Source: Methylobacterium sp. J-067 (GTDB lineage: Bacteria > Pseudomonadota > Alphaproteobacteria > Rhizobiales > Beijerinckiaceae). Taken from it: DNA of 64,000 bases. Where the stretch lies: the NCBI RefSeq assembly GCF_022829465.1, contig NZ_JAKSXZ010000106.1, forward strand, positions 22,745 to 86,744, given 5' to 3'. Of this stretch, positions 56,966 to 64,000 are shown piece after piece. Each line of letters opens with the position of its first letter. The first letter of the stretch is position 1. A program made the position numbers and the translations under genes. The notes beneath the pieces are model-generated. The model was not told the DNA's origin and ran no database searches. It worked only from the letters and a program-made list of their open reading frames with translations.

Positions 56966-59635
56966 ATGAAAGTCGTCGTCGTCGAGTCGCCGGCCAAGGC
57001 CAAGACGATCAACAAGTATCTCGGCCGCGACTACGAGGTGATCGCCTCCTTCGGCCATATCCGCGACCTTCCCGCGAAGGACGGCTCGGTCGATCCCGAG
57101 CAGGACTTCCACATGGTCTGGGAGCTTGAGGATCGCGGCTCGAAGCGGGTCAGCGAGATCGCCAAGGCGGTCAAGGGCGCCGAGAAGCTCATCCTCGCCA
57201 CCGACCCGGATCGCGAGGGCGAGGCCATCTCGTGGCACGTCCTGGAGGCCCTGAACGCCCGCAAGGTGCTGAAGGGCGTGCCGGTCGAGCGCGTCACCTT
57301 CAACGCCATCACCAAGTCCTCCGTCGAGCAGGCGATGCGCAAGCCGCGCCAGATCGATCAGGCGTTGGTCGATGCCTATCTCGCCCGCCGCGCCCTCGAT
57401 TACCTCGTCGGCTTCAACCTCTCGCCGGTCCTCTGGCGCAAGCTCCCCGGCGCCAAGTCGGCGGGCCGGGTGCAGTCGGTCGCCCTGCGTCTCGTGGTCG
57501 AGCGCGAGATGGAGATCGAGGCGTTCAAGCCCCGCGAATATTGGTCCATCATCGCGACGCTCGCGACCAAGGACGGCGCGACCTTCGAGGCCCGCCTCGT
57601 CGGCGCGGACGGCAAGCGCATCCAGCGCCTCGACGTCGGCAATGCCGAGGAGGCCGCCGCCTTCAAGGCCGCCCTCGAAGCGGCGACGTTCCAGGTGGCG
57701 AGCATCGAGGCGAAGCCCGCCAAGCGCCACCCGCAGCCGCCCTTTACCACCTCCACGTTGCAGCAGGAGGCCTCCCGCAAGCTCGGGATGGCACCCGCCC
57801 AGACGATGCGCGTCGCCCAGCGCCTCTACGAGGGCGTCGATGTCGGCGGCGAGACGGTCGGCATCATCACCTACATGCGGACGGACGGCGTCGACATGGC
57901 GCCGGAGGCCATCGCCGATGCCCGCAAGGTGATCGCTCGCGAGTTCGGTGATCGCTACGTGCCCGGCGCCCCGCGCAAGTACAGCGTGAAGGCGAAGAAC
58001 GCCCAGGAAGCGCACGAGGCGGTGCGCCCCACGGACATGGGCCGCCGCCCGAAGGACGTGGCCCGCTACCTCGAACCGGAGCAGGCCAAGCTCTACGACC
58101 TGATCTGGACCCGCACCATGGCGAGCCAGATGGAATCGGCCGAGCTGGAGCGCACCACCGTCGATGTCCACGCCATTGCGGGCGGGCGCCGGATCGAGCT
58201 GCGCGCCACCGGGCAGGTGGTGAAGTTCGACGGCTTCCTCGCGCTCTACCAAGAGGGCAAGGACGACGAGGAGGACGAGGAGAGCCGCCGCCTGCCGAAG
58301 ATGGAGGCGGGGGATTCCCTGCGTCGCGAGAAGATCGCCTCCACCCAGCACTTCACCGAGCCGCCGCCGCGGTACTCCGAGGCGAGCCTCGTGAAGCGCA
58401 TGGAGGAGCTCGGCATCGGCCGTCCCTCGACCTACGCCGCCGTGCTGCAGACCCTGCGGGACCGCGAATACGTCAAGATCGAGAAGAAGCGGCTTCAGCC
58501 GGAGGACAAGGGGCGGCTCGTCACGGGCTTCCTCGAGAGCTTCTTCCGCCGCTACGTCGAGTACGACTTCACCGCCGACCTCGAAGAGCAGCTCGACCGC
58601 GTTTCGAACGCCGAGATCGACTGGCGGCAGGTGCTGCGCGACTTCTGGCGCGACTTCTCGGCCGCTATCGGCGAGACCAAGGAGTTGCGCGTCGCGGAGG
58701 TGCTGGAAGCCCTGAACGGGTTGCTCGGGCCGCACATCTTCCCTGACCGGGGCGAGGGCAAGGACCCCCGCGCCTGCCCGAATTGCGGCGAGGGCCAACT
58801 TTCGCTGAAGCTCGGCAAGTTCGGCGCCTTCGTCGGCTGCTCGAACTACCCCGAATGCACCTACACACGGCAATTGTCGGCCACCGGCGTCAACGGCGAG
58901 GGCGACGGCTCCTCGACCGACGGCCGCCAGCCGGGGGTGCGGGTGCTCGGCAACGACCCCACCACCGACCTGCCGGTGACGGTGCGCGACGGGCGGTTCG
59001 GGCCGTTCATCCAGTTGGGCGACGCCAGCGCCGAGAAGGGCGCGGAGAAGCCGAAGCGCTCCTCCCTGCCGAAGGGGCTCTCCCCCGGGGACGTGACGCT
59101 GGAGACGGCGCTGGCCCTCCTCTCGCTGCCCCGCGAGATCGCGCGGCACCCGGAGACCGGCGAGCCGATCCTCGCGGGAATCGGGCGGTTCGGTCCTTAC
59201 GTGCAGCACGGGCGGACCTACGCCAATCTCGGCCGCGACGACGACGTGCTGGAGATTGGCGGCAACCGGGCCATCGACCTCATCGTCGCCAAGGAGCAGG
59301 GCGGTGGGCGCGGTCGCCCGGCGGGCGATCCCGGCCGCTCGCTCGGCAAGGACGCGGAGAGCGGCAAGGAGATCGTGGTGAAGGCGGGCCGCTACGGACC
59401 CTACGTCACCGACGGCAACGTGAACGCGACACTGCCCAAGAGCGTGAATGCCGAGGCCCTGACGCTGGACGAGGCTCTGAAGCTGATCGCGGCGAAGCGC
59501 GAGGCCGGCGGCGGCAAGAAGGCGCCCGCCCGCAAGAAGGCGACGCCGCGCAAGGCCGAGGGTGAGAAGGCGAAGGCCTCAGCCAAGAAGCCGGCCGCCA
59601 AGAAGGCCGCGCCGAAGAAGAAGGCGGCGGGCTGA
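56966..59635 (+). CDS. topA: DNA topoisomerase I
   Basis: Relaxes negative supercoils; 889 residues from the Met of MKVVVVESPAKAKTI. TOPRIM acidic residues in VVESPAKAK and DPDREGEAISWH; the nucleophile Tyr is near residue 303 in GIITYMRTDGV. One four-Cys finger (CPNCGEG / GCSNYPEC), then repeated FGPYV blocks and a Lys/Ala-rich tail. dprA, often upstream, is absent here. Confidence 0.96.
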   Translation: MKVVVVESPAKAKTINKYLGRDYEVIASFGHIRDLPAKDGSVDPEQDFHMVWELEDRGSKRVSEIAKAVKGAEKLILATDPDREGEAISWHVLEALNARKVLKGVPVERVTFNAITKSSVEQAMRKPRQIDQALVDAYLARRALDYLVGFNLSPVLWRKLPGAKSAGRVQSVALRLVVEREMEIEAFKPREYWSIIATLATKDGATFEARLVGADGKRIQRLDVGNAEEAAAFKAALEAATFQVASIEAKPAKRHPQPPFTTSTLQQEASRKLGMAPAQTMRVAQRLYEGVDVGGETVGIITYMRTDGVDMAPEAIADARKVIAREFGDRYVPGAPRKYSVKAKNAQEAHEAVRPTDMGRRPKDVARYLEPEQAKLYDLIWTRTMASQMESAELERTTVDVHAIAGGRRIELRATGQVVKFDGFLALYQEGKDDEEDEESRRLPKMEAGDSLRREKIASTQHFTEPPPRYSEASLVKRMEELGIGRPSTYAAVLQTLRDREYVKIEKKRLQPEDKGRLVTGFLESFFRRYVEYDFTADLEEQLDRVSNAEIDWRQVLRDFWRDFSAAIGETKELRVAEVLEALNGLLGPHIFPDRGEGKDPRACPNCGEGQLSLKLGKFGAFVGCSNYPECTYTRQLSATGVNGEGDGSSTDGRQPGVRVLGNDPTTDLPVTVRDGRFGPFIQLGDASAEKGAEKPKRSSLPKGLSPGDVTLETALALLSLPREIARHPETGEPILAGIGRFGPYVQHGRTYANLGRDDDVLEIGGNRAIDLIVAKEQGGGRGRPAGDPGRSLGKDAESGKEIVVKAGRYGPYVTDGNVNATLPKSVNAEALTLDEALKLIAAKREAGGGKKAPARKKATPRKAEGEKAKASAKKPAAKKAAPKKKAAG

Positions 59636-59655
59636 GGCCCGACGCCCCGCAGGGC

Positions 59656-59841
59656 TCAGATCAGGTAGGAGATCGTGGCGGCGAAGGCCGTCGCGAGGGT
59701 GGCGACGGCGATGGCGGCGGGGGCGATGACGAACGGGTCGGAACGGCCCTCGTCCTCGTCGATGCATCCGAAGGCGGCGCCGGCTGCGTGCTCGAACCGG
59801 ACGAGGTCCAAGTGGCGTGCTTCGTTCGCGTCGCTGATCAT
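59656..59841 (-). CDS. hypothetical small membrane protein, 61 aa
   Basis: An N-terminal soluble half (DANEARHLDLVRFEHAAG) and one C-terminal transmembrane helix (AAIAVATLATAFAATISYLI). The start is preceded by GGAGTG on its own strand. Convergent with topA. No known family. Confidence 0.6.
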   Translation of the reverse strand: MISDANEARHLDLVRFEHAAGAAFGCIDEDEGRSDPFVIAPAAIAVATLATAFAATISYLI

Positions 59842-60058
59842 CGGCGCACTCCTGGGATCGGAGGTTTGTCCATCCCTGCAACGCCTTGGCCGTAGGCGGG
59901 TTCCGGCGTTCCCGGAACGTTAACTACGGCGGTTCACCCTGCCGGGCTTGCCGTGGCGGCGCGGGGCGCTCGCGCGCCGCAGCGCAGCATGGCAGAAAGG
60001 CCGTCGATTCCGCTCCGGCGGCTTTGATGTTTCCGTTTTGTTCCGTTATGCTGGCGAG

Positions 60059-62185
60059 ATGAAGGCGCATGCTCCCAGACGCAAAGCTTCCCCCGCTTCG
60101 GTCGCTCCTGCAGCACGCGGGAGCGGGCGCGTGAGCGATCCGGCCCGCGACCTCTTCGCCGGCAAGGGCAAGCCCCTGCCCGTCACCGAGCCCAAGCGCC
60201 GCCTGACCGAGGTGGCCTCGCCCGTCACGCTGGCCGCGGCCTCCCCAGAGGCGGGCTACACCGCCTCCGACATCGAGGTGCTGGAGGGCCTGGAGCCGGT
60301 CCGGCGCCGGCCCGGCATGTATATCGGCGGCACCGACGAGCGCGCCCTGCACCACCTCTTCGCGGAGGTGATCGACAATTCCATGGACGAGGCGGTCGCC
60401 GGCCATGCAAGCTTCATCGAGGTGGAGCTCGAGGAAGGCGGATCCCTCGTCGTGACCGATAACGGGCGCGGCATTCCCGTGGATCCGCACCCGAAGTTTC
60501 CGGGCAAGTCCGCCCTCGAAGTCATCATGACAACCCTGCACGCGGGGGGTAAGTTCGATTCGAAGGTCTACGAGACCTCCGGCGGCCTGCACGGCGTCGG
60601 CATCTCGGTGGTGAACGCCCTCTCGGACGTGCTGGAGGTCGAGGTCGCCCGCAACCAGACGCTCTATCGCCAGTGCTTCTCGCGCGGGCATTCGCAGGGC
60701 GCGCTGGAGATCGTCGGGCGGGTGCAGAACCGGCGCGGCACGCGGGTGCGCTTCCACCCCGATGCGCAGATCTTCGGCTCGCTGAAGTTCGACCCGCGCC
60801 GCCTGTTCAAGATGGCTCGCTCGAAGGCCTACCTGTTCGGCGGCGTCGAGATCCGTTGGAAGTGCGCCCCCTCCCTGGTCGAGGGCATGGAGGACGTGCC
60901 GGCCGAGGCGGTGCACCGCTTCCCCGGCGGCCTGTCGGATTATCTGGCCCGGGACATCGAGGGGAAGGACCTCGTCCTCGACACGGTGTTCTCCGGCAAG
61001 ATGACGAAGCCCGGCTCGCACGGTTCGCTCGAATGGGCCGTGGCCTGGACGGTCGCCGATGACGGCGTCTCGCATTCCTACTGCAACACGATCCCGACGC
61101 CGGAGGGCGGCACCCACGAGGCGGGCCTGCGGGTCGCCCTGCTCCGGGGCCTGCGCGAGCATGCCGAGCGGGTGAACCAGGCCAAGCGCATGACGGCCGT
61201 CACCACCGACGACGTCATGGCGACCTGCGCTTCGATGCTGTCGGTCTTCATCCGCGAGCCGGAATTCCAGGGCCAGACCAAGGACAAGCTCGCCACCGTC
61301 GAGGCGCAGCGCATCGTCGAGACGGCGGTGCGCGATGCCTTCGACCATTGGCTCGCCGCCTCCCCGGCCCAGGCGAACAAGCTCCTCGATTGGGTGATCG
61401 ACCGGGCGGAGGAGCGCCTGCGCCGCCGCCAGGAGAAGGAGGTCGCCCGCAAGAGCGCCACCCGCAAGCTGCGCCTGCCGGGCAAGCTCGCGGATTGCTC
61501 GGCGGCCGGCACGGCGGGCTCCGAGATCTTCATCGTCGAGGGCGATTCCGCCGGCGGCTCGGCCAAGCAGGCGCGGGACCGGGCGACGCAGGCGATCCTG
61601 CCGCTGCGCGGCAAGATCCTCAACGTCGCGTCGGCGAGCCGCGACAAGCTCGGCGCCAACCAGCTCATCGGCGATCTGACGCTGGCGCTCGGCTGCGGCA
61701 CCGGGGCGAATTTCCGCGAGGCGGACCTTCGCTACGACAAGGTGATCATCATGACGGACGCCGACGTGGACGGCGCCCACATCGCCTCGCTGCTGATCAC
61801 GTTCTTCTACCGGCAGATGCCCAAGCTGATCGACAAGGGGCATCTCTACCTCGCGATCCCGCCGCTCTACCGGATCCAGCAGGGTTCGAAGGTCGCCTAT
61901 GCCCGCGACGATGCCGACCGCGAGCGGATCACCAAGACGGTCTTCAAGGGCGGCAAGGTCGAGATCGGGCGCTTCAAGGGCCTGGGCGAGATGATGCCGG
62001 CGCAGCTGAAGGAGACCACGATGGATCCGAAGAAGCGCACGCTCCTGCGCGTCGCGATCCTGGACGAGGCGCGGGAATCGACCGGCGACACGGTGGAGCG
62101 GCTGATGGGCAACAAGCCCGAGGCCCGCTTCACCTTCATCACCGAGCGGGCCGCCTTCGCGGAAGGCGCCGACCTCGATATCTGA
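60059..62185 (+). CDS. parE: DNA topoisomerase IV subunit B
   Basis: ATPase subunit for chromosome decatenation; 708 residues, N-terminal basic extension of about 70 residues. GHKL motifs EVIDNSMDEA, DNGRGIPVD and GGLHGVGISVVNALS; TOPRIM EGDSAGGSAKQARD and DADVDGAHIA. The GyrB insert is absent, favouring ParE. Partner parC is not in view. Confidence 0.95.
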   Translation: MKAHAPRRKASPASVAPAARGSGRVSDPARDLFAGKGKPLPVTEPKRRLTEVASPVTLAAASPEAGYTASDIEVLEGLEPVRRRPGMYIGGTDERALHHLFAEVIDNSMDEAVAGHASFIEVELEEGGSLVVTDNGRGIPVDPHPKFPGKSALEVIMTTLHAGGKFDSKVYETSGGLHGVGISVVNALSDVLEVEVARNQTLYRQCFSRGHSQGALEIVGRVQNRRGTRVRFHPDAQIFGSLKFDPRRLFKMARSKAYLFGGVEIRWKCAPSLVEGMEDVPAEAVHRFPGGLSDYLARDIEGKDLVLDTVFSGKMTKPGSHGSLEWAVAWTVADDGVSHSYCNTIPTPEGGTHEAGLRVALLRGLREHAERVNQAKRMTAVTTDDVMATCASMLSVFIREPEFQGQTKDKLATVEAQRIVETAVRDAFDHWLAASPAQANKLLDWVIDRAEERLRRRQEKEVARKSATRKLRLPGKLADCSAAGTAGSEIFIVEGDSAGGSAKQARDRATQAILPLRGKILNVASASRDKLGANQLIGDLTLALGCGTGANFREADLRYDKVIIMTDADVDGAHIASLLITFFYRQMPKLIDKGHLYLAIPPLYRIQQGSKVAYARDDADRERITKTVFKGGKVEIGRFKGLGEMMPAQLKETTMDPKKRTLLRVAILDEARESTGDTVERLMGNKPEARFTFITERAAFAEGADLDI

Positions 62186-62213
62186 TCGAGGTCGCGCGTC
62201 AGGTCGATCCGGC

Positions 62214-62705
62214 CTAGTGCGCCGGAATGGCCTTGGCCGGGTCGAAGGCCTGGGCTGCCGCGATCGTGTCCTTGCCCATCTGCAGGATCGCGGAGAAGCG
62301 GTCCCCGCCCGGTCGCAGGACCAGCGCGTCCGGGCCCACGGCGATCCGCTTGCTGCCGATCCCGAGGAATCCGCCGACATCGATGACGACGGCCTTCAGC
62401 GTCCCGCCGTCGAGGAGCAGATCCTCGATCTTGCCGACGCTGTCTCCGGCCGGGTTACGCACCTCCACGCCGATCATGCGCGACGCCAGGAAGATGGCGG
62501 GCTTCAGGTTCTGGCGCTTGGTGGCGTCCTCGACGCTGCTTGCCTGCATCAGGCCGCCGGTGCCCTGGCCACCCGTGGTGGTGCCGGGACCCGTGCCGGG
62601 CAGGACCGTATCCTTCCCGATGACGGTGGCGTCCTGCGCCAGGGCTGGGGCGGCGCCTAGCGCACCGAGCAGCGGCAGCAGGGCGAGGCGGGACGGGCGC
62701 GGCAT
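62214..62705 (-). CDS. exported PRC-barrel protein
   Basis: Protein of 163 residues with a signal peptide (LALLPLLGALGAAPALAQ), a Gly/Thr-rich linker and a PRC-barrel (MIGVEVRNPAGDSVGKIEDLLLDGG and VVIDVGGFLGIGSKRIAV, by their ends). Such periplasmic PRC proteins are common in Methylobacterium-like genomes. Role unknown. Confidence 0.8.
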   Translation of the reverse strand: MPRPSRLALLPLLGALGAAPALAQDATVIGKDTVLPGTGPGTTTGGQGTGGLMQASSVEDATKRQNLKPAIFLASRMIGVEVRNPAGDSVGKIEDLLLDGGTLKAVVIDVGGFLGIGSKRIAVGPDALVLRPGGDRFSAILQMGKDTIAAAQAFDPAKAIPAH

Positions 62706-62817
62706 GCGATGATCTTCCGGGCTGGATGCCCGTCTCAAGCGCGGGCGCCCGTCAATCGGCCGGTTCCGGTGTGGGTTCCTGGGCGCGGCGTCGCACCAGA
62801 CGTCCCTGAAACGCAAA

Positions 62818-62841
62818 AAGCCCGGCCAAGGGGCCGGGCTT
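62818..62841 (-). terminator. terminator after the porin gene
   Basis: Perfect 10-bp stem AAGCCCGGCC / GGCCGGGCTT with loop AAGG; on the minus strand TTTTTG follows. It is 36 bases past the porin stop and 113 bases before the PRC-barrel start. Confidence 0.85.
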
Positions 62842-62876
62842 CCAGTGCCGCGGCCGAAGCCGCGGCGGTCGAGGTC

Positions 62877-63677
62877 TTAGTACGAGCCGAACTTGTAGTT
62901 CACGCCGGCGCGGACGACGGCGAACTCGGTGCTGCGGTTCGTGTTGGCCGGGCCGGAGATCAGCGTCACGCCCGGGGAGGTCGTGGTGATGGTCTGGCCG
63001 AAGTTGTTGGTGGCGAAGGCGCCGGCGGAGCGGCGGCTCTGGTCGAGGTTCACGTACAGACCTTCGACCTTCAGCGTGACGGCCGAAGAGCGGAAGAAGT
63101 TCAGGAACGAGTCGGTCGGGAGAGCGTACTCGATACCGCCGCCGACAGCGTAGCCGGTCTGGAAGTCGTTCGAGGAGACGCCGGTGCCGAACTGACGGCC
63201 GCCGCCCGAGCCGTAGGCGAAGCCGCCCGTGGCGTACACGAGGGTACGGTCGAAGGCGTAGCCGAGGCGGCCGCGCACGGTGCCGAAGTAGTCGAGGCCC
63301 GACAGGCCGTTCGGGTTGTAGACGAGGGTGCCGGGGATGATCGCCGAGCCGGCCGGAGCGGCGGCCGAGAAGCGGTTCCGCTGGGCGCCGAAGTCGGCGT
63401 ACTGGGCGTCAGCCTCGATGCCGACGACGAAGCCGGAGCCGGGGGTGAACTGGTAGTTGTAGCCGATCTGGCCACCGCCAACGAAGCCTTCGTTGTTGTT
63501 GCGGTTCGAGAAGGCGAGGACACCGTTGGTCGTGACGTTGCCAGCGGCGCATATGGCGTTACCGGGCGAAACGCCGACGACAGTCGGGGCGCGCCTGTAG
63601 GCGGCGTCCAAGCCGTAACCGGCGTTGAAACCGGCGTCGAAGCCCGGCCAGGTGAATACGGCCATCGGCTTGAACAC
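62877..63677 (-). pseudogene. outer-membrane beta-barrel porin lacking its signal peptide
   Basis: About 266 residues of a RopB/Omp25-like barrel: VFTWPGFDAGFNAGYGLDAA, GGGQIGYNYQF, ADAQYADFGAQRNRF and the C-terminal VVRAGVNYKFGSY with the outer-membrane terminal aromatic. No signal peptide is in frame; the best start is a GTG at 63677. The sequence directly upstream is a second, frame-shifted copy of the same gene, so export is doubtful as written. Confidence 0.75.
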
Positions 63678-63684
63678 TCGCGGC

Positions 63685-64000
63685 GGGTCTGCGAGTCGTC
63701 CGGGCGGACGCCGGGGCCGAACTGCCGGCCACCGCCCGAGCCGTAGGCGAAGCCGCCCGTGGCGTACCCGAGGGTGCGGTCGAAGGCGTAGCCGAGGCGG
63801 CCGCGCACGGTGCCGCAGTAGTCGAGGCCCGACAGGCCGTTCGGGTTGTAGACGAGGGTGCCGGGGATGATCGCCGGGCCACCCGGGGCGGCGAACGAGA
63901 AGCGGTTCCGCTGGGCGCCGAAGTCGGCGTACTGGGCGTCAGCCTCGATGCCGACGACGAAGCCGGAGCCGGGGGTGAACTGGTAGTTGTAGCCGATCTG
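63685..64000 (-). pseudogene. second porin copy, interrupted and right-edge partial
   Basis: It repeats 63155-63470 at a constant 530-bp offset with high identity. Its frame reads QIGYNYQFTPGSGFVVGIEA through GGGRQFGPGVRPDDSQT and then joins, in another frame, the N-terminal part of the next copy near 63680. The open frame runs out at 63101. The start is beyond the window. Confidence 0.7.

Noticed and set aside
56840..59209. A 789-codon open frame on the minus strand opposite topA
   Set aside because: Shadow of a GC-rich gene; amino-acid composition is Arg/Gly/Leu-rich with no domain, and topA on the plus strand has full family motifs.
59924..62380. An 818-codon open frame on the minus strand opposite parE
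   Set aside because: Same reason: antisense to a well-recognised gene and without family features.

Overview
The window is very GC-rich, densely coded DNA of an alphaproteobacterium. Rhizobiales is most likely, and Methylobacterium/Methylorubrum-like is my best guess; no rRNA or marker gene here proves it. The reasons are the SUF operon that opens with a second cysteine desulfurase, the DUF4164-zapA pair, the trpB-trpF-lapA-ihfB-sppA-rpsA strand, the hisE-coaA overlap, RopB/Omp25-like porins and frequent GTG starts. I found no tRNA, rRNA, CRISPR array, transposase or prophage. The left edge cuts an alpha/beta hydrolase and the right edge cuts a porin gene copy.

Layout. 0-4 kb: partial hydrolase, an ABC-2 exporter pair, small proteins. 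3.8-10.5 kb (minus strand): suf operon in the order nifS-like, sufB, sufC, sufD, sufS, sufT, preceded by two tandem palindromes that look like an operator. 10.6-13.7 kb: hydrolase, orphan receiver protein, metZ, and a RelE/ParE-type toxin-antitoxin pair. 13.7-25.6 kb: a catabolic block with an SCP2-type thiolase, a sugar-acid-type dehydratase, an aldehyde dehydrogenase and malonate decarboxylase genes mdcA-C-D-E-G-H, all on the minus strand. The malonate transporter madL/madM and a GntR regulator diverge from them. The gene mdcB, for prosthetic-group synthesis, is missing from the cluster.

25.6-32.3 kb: zapA and a DUF4164 partner, then the lower glycolysis/gluconeogenesis run gap-hypothetical-pgk-fba followed by a ThiE-like gene and a Sel1-repeat protein. 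32.3-38.5 kb (minus): cupin, DUF779 and an ExaC-like aldehyde dehydrogenase; a DUF3325/PepSY/DUF3649 membrane operon of the siderophore-associated type; a short outer-membrane-protein remnant; a double cold-shock-domain protein. 38.7-41.8 kb (plus): receiver protein, Ppx/GppA, RlmE and an HhH protein.

41.8-47.7 kb (minus): trpB, trpF, lapA, ihfB, sppA and rpsA, ending in a strong terminator. 48-53.3 kb: transglutaminase-like protein, serA, several small proteins, coaA and hisE. 53.3-56.8 kb: pyrB, a membrane cytochrome b with a YedY/sulfite-oxidase-fold molybdoenzyme, and a BrnT/BrnA pair. 56.9-62.2 kb: topA and parE. 62.2-64 kb: a PRC-barrel protein and a disrupted tandem porin locus.

Most of the window is housekeeping and metabolic core. 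The accessory features most worth following are the suf operator, the unusual mdc neighbourhood, the two toxin-antitoxin pairs, the REP-like palindrome and the recombined porin genes. I found no convincing new defence or mobile system.
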